A DNA stretch of 64,000 nucleotides from the NCBI GenBank assembly GCA_041389725.1, contig JAWKRG010000002.1, positions 1,736,001-1,800,000 on the forward strand, given 5' to 3'. This document shows positions 34,458-43,787 of this stretch, one piece after another; position 1 is the first letter of the stretch; each line of letters begins with the position of its first letter. This DNA comes from Polyangiaceae bacterium. GTDB taxonomy: Bacteria > Myxococcota_A > Polyangia > Polyangiales > Polyangiaceae. Under the pieces are notes generated by a model. It was not told the origin of the DNA and searched no databases. It worked only from the letters and a program-made list of their open reading frames with translations. Made by a program: the position numbers and the translations under genes.

Positions 34458-36578
34458 TCAGCCGCCTTTGACCTTGGCGACAATTTCCTCTTGCACGGAC
34501 GAAGGCACTGCTTCGTAGTGTGAAAACTGCATGCTGTACGTGGCGCGACCCTGGGTCTTGCTGCGCAAGTCAGTGGCGTAGCCGAACATCGTGGCCAGCG
34601 GCACTTCCGAGGTGACCACCTGCGTGTTGGCGCCACGCTGAGCCATGCCTTGGATGCGTCCACGGCGCGAGTTCAGATCGCCGATGACGTCGCCCATGTT
34701 CGCGTCGGGAGTCACGACCTCGACGGCCATCAAGGGCTCCAACAGGTGGAGTCCGGCGCGCTTGGCGCCATCTTGGAAGGCCAGGGAGCCAGCGACTTCG
34801 AAGGCGGGACCCGAGGAATCCACTTCGTGATAGGAGCCGTCGAATAGCTCCGCGTGGCAGTCGATCACGGGATAGCCCGCCAGAACGCCACGAGCCATCG
34901 CTTCGCGAATCCCCTTCTCCACTGAAGGAATGAACTCCCGCGGGATGATGCCGCCGACGATCTTGTTCTCGAACACGAAGCCCTTGCCGCGCTCGGACGG
35001 GCCCAAGCGGATCTTGACGTGGCCGTACTGGCCATGGCCACCGGACTGGCGCACGAACTTCGCTTCCGCTTCGACCTGCTTGGAGATGGCTTCGCGATAC
35101 GCGACTTCGGGCTTGCCGACGTTGCACTCGACCTTGAACTCGCGCTTCAGGCGGTCGACGATGATCTCCAGATGAAGCTCGCCCATGCCGGCGATGATCG
35201 TCTGCCCCGTCTCTTCGTTGGTGAAGGTGCGGAAGGACGGATCTTCGTAGGCCAGCTTCTGGAGGCTGACCCCGAGCTTGTCCAGGTCTGCCTGGGTACG
35301 CGGCTCGATGGCGACGGAGATCACCGGATCCGGGAACACCATCTGCTCCAGAATGATGGGCGCCTTCTCGTCACAGAGCGTGTCGCCCGTGCGCGTGTCG
35401 CGCATGCCCACCGCGGCGTAGATGTTGCCGGCGTGGCATTCCTTGAGCTCCTCGCGCTTGTTGGCGTGCATGCGCAGGATGCGGCCAATGCGCTCGCGCT
35501 TGCCGCGTACGGCGTTCAGCACCGAGGTACCGCTGGTCAACGTACCCGAGTAGACGCGGAAGAAGGTGAGGTTGCCCACGAAGGGATCGTTGGCGATCTT
35601 GAAGGCCAACGCAGCAAAGGGCGCCGTGTCTGACGCTTCGCGCTTGAGGACCTTGCCCTCCTTCTTGGGGTCGACGCCTTCGACGGGTGGCACCTCGAGG
35701 GGCGATGGCAGGTAGTTCACCACCGCGTCGAGCAGCAGCTGCACACCCTTGTTCTTGAAGGCCGAGCCGCACAAGACAGGCACGAACTTGAACTCGCAGG
35801 TGGCTTTGCGGATGGCGGCGTGGATCTCGTCTGGCGTGACTTCCGCGGCACGACCGTCGAGGAATCGCTCCATGATCGAGTCGTCCACGTCCGCGCAGGC
35901 TTCGATCAGCGCGTCCCGAAGCTCCGTGCACTTCGCCTTCAGCTCCTCGGGCACGGGCCGCCACTCGAACGTCGCGCCCAGGCTGTCGTCGTCGAAGATG
36001 GCCGCTTCCATGCGGACCAGGTCCACCATGCCGCGATGCTTGTCTTCTTGACCCACCGGCCACTGGATGGGCACCGGGCGGCAGCCCAGGCGATCCTTCA
36101 TGCTGTCCAGGTTCATCTGGAAGTCGGCGCCGAGCTTGTCCAGCTTGTTGATGAAAGCGATGCGGGGCACGCGGTAGCGATCCGCCTGCCGCCACACGGT
36201 TTCACTCTGCGGCTCGACGCCGTTGCCGCCGTCGAACACGGCCACGGCACCGTCCAGCACGCGCAGGCTTCGCTCCACCTCGATGGTGAAGTCCACGTGC
36301 CCGGGAGTATCGATGATGTTGATGCGATGCTTCCTGCCCTCTAGGGGCCCCGCAGCAGGCGTCCAGAAGCAGTTCGTCGCGGCACTCGTGATGGTGATGC
36401 CGCGCTCTTGCTCCTGCACCATCCAATCCATGGTCGCAGCGCCATCATGCACTTCACCGATCTTGTGCGTGATGCCGGTGTAGAAAAGCACGCGCTCGGT
36501 GACGGTCGTCTTCCCGGCATCGATGTGGGCCATGATGCCGATGTTGCGCGTTCGCTCTATTTCGATTTCGCGTGCCAT
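34458..36578 (-). CDS. fusA: Elongation factor G
   Basis: A 706-residue protein started at ATG 36576-36578 (MAREIEIERTRNIGIMAHID). It has the GTPase motifs AHIDAGKTTVTERVLFYTG, DTPGHVDFTIEVERSLRVLD and NKLD, and five-domain length. It drives translocation. A 217-bp leader separates it from rpsG and contains a 7-bp stem (GGCGGCA/TGCCGCC) at 36700-36719 of unknown meaning. Confidence 0.98.
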   Translation of the reverse strand: MAREIEIERTRNIGIMAHIDAGKTTVTERVLFYTGITHKIGEVHDGAATMDWMVQEQERGITITSAATNCFWTPAAGPLEGRKHRINIIDTPGHVDFTIEVERSLRVLDGAVAVFDGGNGVEPQSETVWRQADRYRVPRIAFINKLDKLGADFQMNLDSMKDRLGCRPVPIQWPVGQEDKHRGMVDLVRMEAAIFDDDSLGATFEWRPVPEELKAKCTELRDALIEACADVDDSIMERFLDGRAAEVTPDEIHAAIRKATCEFKFVPVLCGSAFKNKGVQLLLDAVVNYLPSPLEVPPVEGVDPKKEGKVLKREASDTAPFAALAFKIANDPFVGNLTFFRVYSGTLTSGTSVLNAVRGKRERIGRILRMHANKREELKECHAGNIYAAVGMRDTRTGDTLCDEKAPIILEQMVFPDPVISVAIEPRTQADLDKLGVSLQKLAYEDPSFRTFTNEETGQTIIAGMGELHLEIIVDRLKREFKVECNVGKPEVAYREAISKQVEAEAKFVRQSGGHGQYGHVKIRLGPSERGKGFVFENKIVGGIIPREFIPSVEKGIREAMARGVLAGYPVIDCHAELFDGSYHEVDSSGPAFEVAGSLAFQDGAKRAGLHLLEPLMAVEVVTPDANMGDVIGDLNSRRGRIQGMAQRGANTQVVTSEVPLATMFGYATDLRSKTQGRATYSMQFSHYEAVPSSVQEEIVAKVKGG

Positions 36579-36795
36579 GGGTCGAGGGGTGTCGGACGCT
36601 GGATAGACGAAACCCCTCCCGGCCACCGGCTCCCTCTCCGTTCGAGGGGCACTGAAAGTCCGGAAGGGGTATCGGGGTGCACGGTCTTCGCGTCGTGCGG
36701 GCGGCATCTATGTGCCGCCATGACTGCAACCCGATCCTTATGTCGTCATCTGCATTGCGTAGTCGTTGCTCCGATCAAGATTACTTTCGCGGCTG

Positions 36796-37266
36796 TCACC
36801 AGCGGTAGTGGGCGAAGGCGCGGTTGGCGTCCGCCATCTTGTGGGTGTCTTCCTTCTTCTTGATGGTGTTGCCACGCATCTGCGCGGCGTCCACCAGCTC
36901 CGCGGCCAGGCGCTCGCGCATGCGCTTCTCGCCTCGGTCACGGGAGTACTGCACCAGCCAGCGCATCGCCAAAGACACGCGGCGTTCCGGTCGCACCTCG
37001 ACGGGCACCTGGTAGGTGGCACCACCGACGCGGCGGCTCTTCACTTCCAGCTTGGGCTTCACGTTGTCGAGGGCCTTGCGGAACACTTCGAGGGGATCTT
37101 CCTTGAAGCGAGTCTGGATGATCTCGAAGGCGCCATAGACGATGCCTTCGGCCACGGACTTCTTGCCATCGAGCATCACCGCATTGGTGAACTTCGCGAC
37201 CAGCTTGTCCTTGTGCTTGGGGTCGGGAATGATCTTGCGCTTGGGAACTTCACGTCGGCGGGGCAT
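36796..37266 (-). CDS. rpsG: 30S ribosomal protein S7
   Basis: A 156-residue protein with MPRRREVPKRKIIPDPKHKD, NVKPKLEVKSRRVGGATYQV and MRWLVQYSRDRGEKRMRERL. It initiates assembly of the 30S head; in E. coli it also represses the str operon. It starts 9 bp after rpsL. Confidence 0.97.
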   Translation of the reverse strand: MPRRREVPKRKIIPDPKHKDKLVAKFTNAVMLDGKKSVAEGIVYGAFEIIQTRFKEDPLEVFRKALDNVKPKLEVKSRRVGGATYQVPVEVRPERRVSLAMRWLVQYSRDRGEKRMRERLAAELVDAAQMRGNTIKKKEDTHKMADANRAFAHYRW

Positions 37267-37275
37267 GGTTTTCTC

Positions 37276-37674
37276 TCACTGCTTGGGTCGCTTGACGCCG
37301 TACTTCGAGCGCTTGCGGTTGCGGTTGGCTTTGTTGGTGCTGCTGGGACCGACGGCGCCGGATGCGTCGAGGGTTCCACGCACGACGTGGTAGCGCACAC
37401 CGGGCAGGTCCTTCACGCGACCGCCGCGGATGAGCACCACGCTGTGCTCCTGAAGGTTGTGACCTTCACCGGGAATGTAGCTCGTGACTTCCATCCCGTT
37501 CGTCAGTCGCACGCGGCACACCTTGCGCAGCGCGGAGTTGGGTTTCTTCGGAGTCGTCGTGTACACACGCACGCACACTCCGCGCTTCTGCGGGCAGGAG
37601 CGAAGCGCCGGCGAAGCCGTCTTGTCCTTGATCGCCTTGCGACCGCGTCGAACTAGCTGTTGTATCGTAGGCAT
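37276..37674 (-). CDS. rpsL: 30S ribosomal protein S12
   Basis: A 132-residue protein with MPTIQQLVRRGRKAIKDKTA, KKPNSALRKVCRVRLTNGME and PGEGHNLQEHSVVLIRGGRV. The Lys residues of KKPNSALRK and GGRVKDLPG, known positions of streptomycin resistance changes, are the wild-type form. It is the first gene of the ribosomal superoperon. Confidence 0.97.
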   Translation of the reverse strand: MPTIQQLVRRGRKAIKDKTASPALRSCPQKRGVCVRVYTTTPKKPNSALRKVCRVRLTNGMEVTSYIPGEGHNLQEHSVVLIRGGRVKDLPGVRYHVVRGTLDASGAVGPSSTNKANRNRKRSKYGVKRPKQ

Positions 37675-37722
37675 CGTTACTCGCTGAGAGCTGTGGGCTC
37701 ATCCCAAAATGCGGGGGAGCGG

Positions 37723-37750
37723 AGGGTAGCCGCGGGGCGCCAGAAGTCAA
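37723..37750 (-). promoter_or_regulatory. Candidate promoter of the str-S10 transcript
   Basis: Minus strand TTGACT (37745-37750), a 16-bp GC-rich spacer, then TACCCT (37723-37728), 49 bp upstream of the rpsL start. This is the best sigma-70-like match in the short gap after the last Tad-locus gene. Confidence 0.6.
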
Positions 37751-37773
37751 GGCGCAATGAGGCGCACGTTTGT

Positions 37774-39405
37774 TCAGGGTGCCTGCTGCGCGCGTCGCTC
37801 GAGGATCTCGGCTGCCCAACCGTACGCCGGCTGGTTGGGGTACTGCTTCGCGAGCTCGCGGTAGATCGCCGCCGCCTTGCGGTGATCGCCCGAAGCAACG
37901 GCGTCGACGGCTTCACGCAGACGCGGATCCGGCGCGCCGCTATCGTCCACGACTGGCGGCGCGGCAGCTAGATTCGGCGCGGCGGCATCTGCAGCCACGT
38001 TCGGCGCAGCGGCATCCTCGGTGTTGGCGTCGGGCCCTGCCACCGGCAAAGGCGCGCTGACAGATGTCGCCGGCGCCGAGCTGGCGGAGGGTGAGGGGCG
38101 CAGACGCCGCGTGCGAGGGGCGGGGTCGTTGAAGAAGATGAGGTAGAACGACACCATCGCGAAGGGCGCCACGAAAACCATGATCTTGCGCGGCAAGGGC
38201 GCCAGTCGCCACCACTGCTTCAGGGCGGCGACAGAGAACTGAGAAGGCGTCCCCACCAGCGGCGGAATTGCGCCCGGCGGATAGGGCTGCTGACCGGGAG
38301 GCAGAGGCTGACCGGGCTGACCGGGCTGCCCGAGCTGCCCTGCATCGGCCCCAGGCACCCCGGACTGCTGCGTTCCCGGAGCCCAAGCCTGAGGTGGCGC
38401 TTGTTGCCCTGCCCCGCCCTGCGCGAACTGCTGAGGGCGCTGCATCATCGCCCAAGCATGCTCTCCGCCCGGCGGCATCGTTGGTTCTGGCGGTTGGATG
38501 TACACGCCCCGTGCGCCGCCAGGCGGACCGGCGGGCGGCCCAGGGAGATGCGGCAGTTGCTGTGGTTGTTGCGCTTGCTGCGCTTGCTGCGGTGCTCCCC
38601 CCTCAGCGTCACCGGTGGGCGCACCACGTTGTGCGAGAAAGTCTTCCAACGGTTGAACGACCGTGGCTTCTCCCGATGCGGGAGGAGACGACGGCGGAGC
38701 AGGGCGCTCGGGTCGCTCTTGCCGTCGCTCGGGCGGTGCGCCCGCAGCAGGTCGCGGTGCGCTCTGCACGACTTGGTCGGGCACGCGAGTCCCGGGCATG
38801 ACCGTGGTCTGTTCGCTCGGGTCCTCGTCCAGGAACTCGGGGGGCAACGCCTGAACGCGAGTCGGCGCGGCATCGGCGTCGTACGCACTTGCCCCGGCTT
38901 GCGGGCGCTGCACCGGCGCGGGCGCGGGCCCGCGGGGTGCGGCAGGGCGTGCGGGACCCGGGCGCGGGGAAGCGGCTGGGGAACTCCGTGTTGGTGCCTG
39001 GCGCGGCTGGGGACCGGCCGAACTTTGCCGCGGCTGGGGACCGGCCGAACTTTGCCGCGGCTGGGGACCGGCCGAACTCTGGCGCGGCTGGGGAGCTGCC
39101 GCGGCGCGCACCACCAAGGCGAGTGCGCCGAGCTGCATCTCGCCTCCTGCGGGTACCGGCACCCAGTCTGCTCCGACGTGGGCGCCGTTGAGCTTCACTG
39201 TGGCACCCGGCGCACTTGCGGCGAAGAGTTGTGCACCGTCGAAATAGAGATAGGCATGGGTCGGCTGGACGCCCGCCGCCTGAATGCTCCACGACGCCCT
39301 GGTACCAACACTGAAGGCTTCGACGACGCGGCCAGCAACGAAATCCACCGTCGGTCGGTCGGTGGTGCCCCCACGGGCGTGGATCGTCAGGTCTTGGGCC
39401 GCCAC
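37774..39405 (-). CDS. FHA-domain protein with Pro/Gln-rich linker and TM
   Basis: A 543-residue protein. Residues 1-100 look like an FHA-type beta fold (GTRASWSIQAAG, YFDGAQLFAA, KLNGAHVGADWV), although the Ser/His phosphothreonine motif is not clear. A low-complexity Pro/Ala/Gln linker of about 300 residues follows and includes three PQPRQSSAG repeats. Then come one membrane segment (IMVFVAPFAMVSFYLIFF) and a C-terminal TPR-like pair (AVASGDHRKAAAIYRELAKQ). It is the last gene of the Tad locus, 52 bp after cpaF. It may tether or sense the pilus machine (inference). Confidence 0.75.
   Translation of the reverse strand: MAAQDLTIHARGGTTDRPTVDFVAGRVVEAFSVGTRASWSIQAAGVQPTHAYLYFDGAQLFAASAPGATVKLNGAHVGADWVPVPAGGEMQLGALALVVRAAAAPQPRQSSAGPQPRQSSAGPQPRQSSAGPQPRQAPTRSSPAASPRPGPARPAAPRGPAPAPVQRPQAGASAYDADAAPTRVQALPPEFLDEDPSEQTTVMPGTRVPDQVVQSAPRPAAGAPPERRQERPERPAPPSSPPASGEATVVQPLEDFLAQRGAPTGDAEGGAPQQAQQAQQPQQLPHLPGPPAGPPGGARGVYIQPPEPTMPPGGEHAWAMMQRPQQFAQGGAGQQAPPQAWAPGTQQSGVPGADAGQLGQPGQPGQPLPPGQQPYPPGAIPPLVGTPSQFSVAALKQWWRLAPLPRKIMVFVAPFAMVSFYLIFFNDPAPRTRRLRPSPSASSAPATSVSAPLPVAGPDANTEDAAAPNVAADAAAPNLAAAPPVVDDSGAPDPRLREAVDAVASGDHRKAAAIYRELAKQYPNQPAYGWAAEILERRAQQAP
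39004..39084 (-). repeat. 27-bp in-frame tandem repeat (PQPRQSSAG x3)
   Basis: Three consecutive 27-bp units, nearly identical, encode PQPRQSSAG in the linker of the FHA protein. Degenerate partial copies flank them. Recent slippage or unequal exchange is likely. Confidence 0.85.
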
Positions 39406-39457
39406 GACAGAGAGCTAGCTATACCACGCTCGGCCGGGAAGACGCAGTTTCTCGGCG

Positions 39458-40594
39458 TCAGCGATGGGAGGCAGGCTGATTCCCGTGTCGCTTCGCTGCG
39501 TCGTACACGACGGAAGGCAGATCGACACCGTGTTCGTGCAGCTGCTCGATGCACTCCGGGATGACGCCGGAAGGAACGAACTCGCTGATCACCTTTCCGT
39601 CCTCGGAAAGACCCTGATACTCCCGCTTGAAGATGTCCTGGGTAATGTAGCGGCCTGCATCCACGTCGAAGCCCAACACCTCGGTGATGTGCGTCACTTT
39701 TCGCGAACCGTCTTGTAGACGTGAAACCTGGCAAATGATGTTGATGCCCGAACCCAGCTGCACGCGCATGGCCGTCAGCGGCATGTCGATGTCGCTCATC
39801 ATGCACATGGTTTCCAATCGGGTCAGCGTGTCTCGCGGATAGGTAGCGTGGCACGTGCCCATGCAGCCGCCGTGCCCCGAGGTCATGGCCTGCACGATAT
39901 CCAGGGCCTCGCCGCCGCGGATCTCGCCGATCACGATGCGGTCGGGGCGCATACGAAGCGTCGCCCGGAAAAGATCCCGAATGCTCACCGCGCCGCGCCC
40001 GCGCGCGTCCGGCGCACGGGCTTCGAGCTGGACGACGTGGGTGCGCTGCAGCTGGACTTCCTTCGAGTCCTCGATCACGACGACGCGCTCGCCGTCCGGC
40101 ACGTAGGCGGATAGAGCGTTGAGCATCGACGTCTTGCCGCTACCGGTACCGCCGGCGATGATGATGTTCAGCTTGGAGACGACGAGGGCTTCCAGGGTTT
40201 GTGCCGCTTCCGGCGTCAACGCTCCGAAGCCGATCAAACGTTGAACCGTGAGCGTCTCTTTGAAGAAGCGCCGGATCGCAATGTAGGGCCCGCCCGTGGC
40301 TACGGGCGCGACCAACGCTTGGAGGCGAGAACCGTCGGGCAGTCGTCCCTCCAAAATGGGGCGGGTTTCATCCACGAACTTCCCGGCGAACTGCGCCGCG
40401 TTGCGCAACGCTGCCACCAACTCTTCCACCCCGCCGAACTTGGCGTCGGTCAGTTCCAGCTGCCCACCGCGTTCGATGAACACCTGTTCGGGACCGTTGA
40501 TCATGATTTCGCTGACGCTCGGGTCGTCCATGAACTTGCGCACGGGCGCGAAGAACTCGAGCAGCGACTCTTCGAAAACTTCTTTGGGTATCAC
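39458..40594 (-). CDS. cpaF: Tad/Flp pilus ATPase CpaF/TadA (first copy)
   Basis: A 378-residue secretion ATPase with a minimal N-terminal domain (SVSEIMINGPEQVFIERGG). Walker A GGTGSGKTSMLNALS, the Asp box VVIEDSKEVQ, Walker B RMRPDRIVIGEIRGGEALD and the His box GGCMGTCHA are all intact. It is expected to form a hexamer on the cytoplasmic face and power pilin assembly or retraction. It overlaps the TPR lipoprotein gene by 4 bp. A second CpaF is encoded at 43787-45754. Confidence 0.92.
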   Translation of the reverse strand: MIPKEVFEESLLEFFAPVRKFMDDPSVSEIMINGPEQVFIERGGQLELTDAKFGGVEELVAALRNAAQFAGKFVDETRPILEGRLPDGSRLQALVAPVATGGPYIAIRRFFKETLTVQRLIGFGALTPEAAQTLEALVVSKLNIIIAGGTGSGKTSMLNALSAYVPDGERVVVIEDSKEVQLQRTHVVQLEARAPDARGRGAVSIRDLFRATLRMRPDRIVIGEIRGGEALDIVQAMTSGHGGCMGTCHATYPRDTLTRLETMCMMSDIDMPLTAMRVQLGSGINIICQVSRLQDGSRKVTHITEVLGFDVDAGRYITQDIFKREYQGLSEDGKVISEFVPSGVIPECIEQLHEHGVDLPSVVYDAAKRHGNQPASHR

Positions 40595-41172
40595 GGTACT
40601 GTCTTCAGCAAGGACCCTCGCGCTTCGTCAGCGTGGGGTCCATCAGGAGAGAGTCTCAAGTATTCGCTGAAATGCTGGTGGGCGCCAAGGTAGTCGTGGT
40701 CCTTGTCTCGCAGTAGCACCGCCAACACGTAGTGAGCCTCCTGATTCGAGGGGTTCTCGCGGACCACTTGCCGCAGGTGCTCCCGCGCAGAGTCGGTGTC
40801 GCCAATGGCGGAGTACAGCGTGGCCAGCAGGAAACGCAAGGCATGGTCCTGCGGCTGTTTCGCCAGCTGGCGCTCACCGACCTGGATGGCCAGACGGTAG
40901 CTGTTGCTCTCGACGTAAGCGCGCATGAGCAGCGGCAATACGACCTTCGGGTCGGCACCGTTCTCGAGTGCGCGCTCGAAATACTGGGTTGCTCGCGTGT
41001 AGTCGCCGAGTTGCGCAAACGCCTTGCCGCGCTCGATCAGCTTGTCGTCAGTTTGCTCTTCACGAGACGTCTGGCGAGCCGTCTGCAAGCGCTTGGACGG
41101 GTCGGAGCCGCATGCGACTCCAAGGAGTGCCAGCACCAGCAAGGCATGGCTACTTCTTCTTGCGCTGGTCAT
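40591..41172 (-). CDS. TadD-like TPR lipoprotein
   Basis: A 193-residue protein started at the ATG near 41172 (MTSARRSSHALLVLALLGV) with lipobox GVAC. TPR-like helices follow (IERGKAFAQLGDYTRATQYF and EHLRQVVRENPSNQEAHYVL). Position and architecture fit TadD, the lipoprotein that helps the secretin assemble. It overlaps both neighbours, 22-23 bp upstream and 4 bp into cpaF. Confidence 0.75.
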   Translation of the reverse strand: MTSARRSSHALLVLALLGVACGSDPSKRLQTARQTSREEQTDDKLIERGKAFAQLGDYTRATQYFERALENGADPKVVLPLLMRAYVESNSYRLAIQVGERQLAKQPQDHALRFLLATLYSAIGDTDSAREHLRQVVRENPSNQEAHYVLAVLLRDKDHDYLGAHQHFSEYLRLSPDGPHADEARGSLLKTVP

Positions 41173-42025
41173 TCCCGTACTTGAGCCGGATTCGTCTGTC
41201 GATGTTCGACAGCCAGTTGACGTAGTCGTGCTGCTGCCCCTCGAGATACTCCAGCAGCACGCGCACTTCCTTCTGCGCAACTTCCCAGTTCTTGCGATTG
41301 AGCGCGTACTCGAGACGCACGCGATGCGTGCGGAAGTCCTGGGCTACTTCTTCTCGCAGCGAGGCCGCGACCCTGGCCAACTCCTGGGAGGCGGCCTTGT
41401 CGCCCGCCGCGGCGTAGCAAACGCTCGCCATCTCGAACTCGGGCACGGCCGCCACCCCGTCATTCACGTGGAAGGGCCGCCGTTCTCGCTTGGAGTAGCC
41501 GACCGACGCGCGGTCTTCGGCGTAGGCCAACGCGCTCGGTCCGCTCTGGGGACAGCTCTTGGGGGCCGCGGGAAAGAGCTCGGGCACTTCCCGCGGTTGG
41601 TCCTGGGTCTCTTCGTCGTTGGGGTCCGTGAAGATCAGGAACGCGCCGACGACGGCGATCAAGGCGGCGAGAACCAGGGTGGTGGGACTGAGGGAGTTCT
41701 CTTTCTTCTGAGCCGCGGCGGCACCGGCCAGGTCTTGAACCGTGACGCCAATCTGAGTGTAGCCGATGCCCAGGATGGCCCCGGGGGTGAGCATGGCGCG
41801 CGTGAAGGGGGCGTTGTTGATCGTCGGCGGCGGCTGAAAGCTGCGCGCCTCGACCACCAAACCGCCAGGCGTCACTTCCAGCGCCACGTGCTCGATCTCA
41901 GCGCTGCCCACGGGCAAACGGATCTCGCAGTGAGCTCCGCAGCCGATGAGCGCTCTTTCGCCGTCCACTCGGACCTCGTCCGCGCGACCGTCGGGGTGTC
42001 GAATCTCGAAAGTCAAGGAGTGCAT
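41150..42025 (-). CDS. FHA-domain membrane protein of the Tad locus
   Basis: A 291-residue protein. Residues 1-95 look like an FHA fold (GERALIGCGAHCEIRLPVG, EHVALEV, TINNAPF), with an incomplete phosphopeptide motif. Residues around 112-132 form a membrane segment (TLVLAALIAVVGAFLIF). The C-terminal 150 residues are helical and face the other side. The start shares a base with the tadC stop (TGATG). The role is unknown; it may be an inner-membrane scaffold (inference). Confidence 0.75.
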   Translation of the reverse strand: MHSLTFEIRHPDGRADEVRVDGERALIGCGAHCEIRLPVGSAEIEHVALEVTPGGLVVEARSFQPPPTINNAPFTRAMLTPGAILGIGYTQIGVTVQDLAGAAAAQKKENSLSPTTLVLAALIAVVGAFLIFTDPNDEETQDQPREVPELFPAAPKSCPQSGPSALAYAEDRASVGYSKRERRPFHVNDGVAAVPEFEMASVCYAAAGDKAASQELARVAASLREEVAQDFRTHRVRLEYALNRKNWEVAQKEVRVLLEYLEGQQHDYVNWLSNIDRRIRLKYGNDQRKKK

Positions 42026-42933
42026 CAGACATTCCCCGTTTCACCGAGCTTCATGAAGATCGGCGCAAGAATCAGGATCATCACACAGGCCATCAGCAAC
42101 ACCAGTGGACCTACCATGGCCACACCCGCCTTCGCGGCCGACTTCTCGGCGTTGACGCTGCGTCGCATGCGCGTCATCCCCGCTTGTACCTGCAATACGT
42201 CTGCGAGCGGATTGCCCTTCTCTTCGGCCTGGACCACGGAGTTCACGAACTCCATCACGCTCTCGCTCGGCACGCGCTCAGCCAAGTCCAACATTGCCTG
42301 ACGTCGCGTCTTCCCGATCTGCAGCTCCTGCAGGATCCGACCGAACTCCTCGACCAACCCATCTCGCTGGTTGCTGCTCTTCTCCACGACCTGGCGCAGC
42401 GCACCCGGGAAGTCTTTGCCCGCACTCATGGCCAGCGCGATCAGGTCGATTGCGTAGGGCAAGCCTCGGTTGATGCTACGCAGGCGCTCTTGGGCGATGC
42501 TCTGCATCTGCAAGTAGGGCACGGCCGCACCCACCGGGCCGATGATCATCACCATCAACGCGCCCATGTCGGTCAGCACTCCGAAGATGACGCCGAAGCC
42601 AAGGCCGCCAAAGAAGGAGACGATGGTGAGGCCCAGGAACTCCTCCGCCGAGATGCCCAGCCAATCTCCCGCCAGAGCCAGATGCCTGTCGATGTTGCGG
42701 CGCGTCTCTTGGGGGACGATGCCGCTGAGGCGCACGCCAAGCCAACGGACCAAGGGCTCGAGTCGTGCCCAGCCATCACTCTCGTCGATGGCCCGCTGGC
42801 GCTTGAGGCCGCGCATACCGAAACGATTGGCCTCGCGGGTCGGCGCGCTGGCCATGGCGTACATGGCGGCAGCCAAGGCCAGACACAGCATGACCATCAC
42901 CGCGTAGCGCAGCACCGGGTAGGGAATGTTCAT
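42025..42933 (-). CDS. tadC: Tad pilus platform protein TadC
   Basis: A 302-residue protein started at ATG 42931-42933 (MNIPYPVLRYAVMVMLCLAL). It has the T2SSF/GspF fold pattern: LPYAIDLIALAMSAGKDFPG, FGRILQELQIGKTRRQAMLD, ADVLQVQAGMTRMRRSVNAE, and hydrophobic segments at both ends. It partners with TadB to form the inner-membrane platform for the ATPase. It overlaps tadB by 4 bp. Confidence 0.9.
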   Translation of the reverse strand: MNIPYPVLRYAVMVMLCLALAAAMYAMASAPTREANRFGMRGLKRQRAIDESDGWARLEPLVRWLGVRLSGIVPQETRRNIDRHLALAGDWLGISAEEFLGLTIVSFFGGLGFGVIFGVLTDMGALMVMIIGPVGAAVPYLQMQSIAQERLRSINRGLPYAIDLIALAMSAGKDFPGALRQVVEKSSNQRDGLVEEFGRILQELQIGKTRRQAMLDLAERVPSESVMEFVNSVVQAEEKGNPLADVLQVQAGMTRMRRSVNAEKSAAKAGVAMVGPLVLLMACVMILILAPIFMKLGETGNV

Positions 42934-43787
42934 ATGTCCACCGCCAGGATCTTGCGTGCCCAAAGCAGGGAAATCAGCCAGAGCACTCCCGCAATGCCAG
43001 ACAGAATCCAGCCGATCAGTGTGTCTCGCAACGGGTCGAAGAAGCCCGGTTGCATCCAGCTGAGAATGACCACGATCGCGAAGGGAAAAACTGCGAGCAC
43101 CCACGCTTGGGCTTTGCCTTCTGCGGTCTTGCTCTGGACGACACCCTCCAACCGCATCATCTCGCGCAAGGTGTTGGCCGTAGTCTCGAGGATGCGCGGC
43201 ATGTCACCACCCAGCTGGCGCCCAATCAGCACGGCCGAAAGCGCGGAATCCAGCTGCCGGCTCGCGACTCGAGCTCCCATGTTGAGCAGGGCTTGGTCGA
43301 GGGTGCTGCCGACACGCATTTCTTTGCACGCCAAGTCGACTTCGCCTTGGATGGGCTGAGGCAGCAAGGGCTGCACCGATTGAAACGCGTTGGCGATGCT
43401 CGGGGTAGCCTTCAGGGCGTTGGCAAGCGCCGTGAGAAAGCCATCGAGTTGATCCTCGATGCGCTCCACACGCTGCCGCCGCAGGCGCTCGATGTACTGA
43501 GCGGGCCCGAGGAGTGCTACGAGGATCAGCACCCACCAGCCTTCCACGCGATAGGCCATGTGCGCGGCAAGAATGGCGAACACCGCGCCCATCTGCCCAA
43601 ACGCGATGTGGCGCCCGGGCGTCCAAATGAACATCAAGCGCAGCTTGCGCTCGAGGAATGCGCAGTACCGCGACCAGTAGCGCATCACCGGTCCCTGCGA
43701 ATCGACGACCGCGGCCCAGCCTCCTATGAACAAGGACGCGATGACGGCCGCCAAGGATGCCCATTTCAGGATCATCGTCACGTGCAT
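42930..43787 (-). CDS. tadB: Tad pilus platform protein TadB
   Basis: A 285-residue GspF-type membrane protein with DQLDGFLTALANALKATPSI, MRVGSTLDQALLNMGARVAS and LIGRQLGGDMPRILETTANT. Membrane segments lie near residues 7-27, 65-95 and at the C-terminus. Its start shares a base with the stop of the FHA-CpaF gene. Confidence 0.9.
   Translation of the reverse strand: MHVTMILKWASLAAVIASLFIGGWAAVVDSQGPVMRYWSRYCAFLERKLRLMFIWTPGRHIAFGQMGAVFAILAAHMAYRVEGWWVLILVALLGPAQYIERLRRQRVERIEDQLDGFLTALANALKATPSIANAFQSVQPLLPQPIQGEVDLACKEMRVGSTLDQALLNMGARVASRQLDSALSAVLIGRQLGGDMPRILETTANTLREMMRLEGVVQSKTAEGKAQAWVLAVFPFAIVVILSWMQPGFFDPLRDTLIGWILSGIAGVLWLISLLWARKILAVDI

Noticed and set aside
36700..36719. Stem in the fusA leader considered as a riboswitch or terminator
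   Set aside because: A 7-bp stem alone, without a U-tract or conserved aptamer sequence, is not enough.
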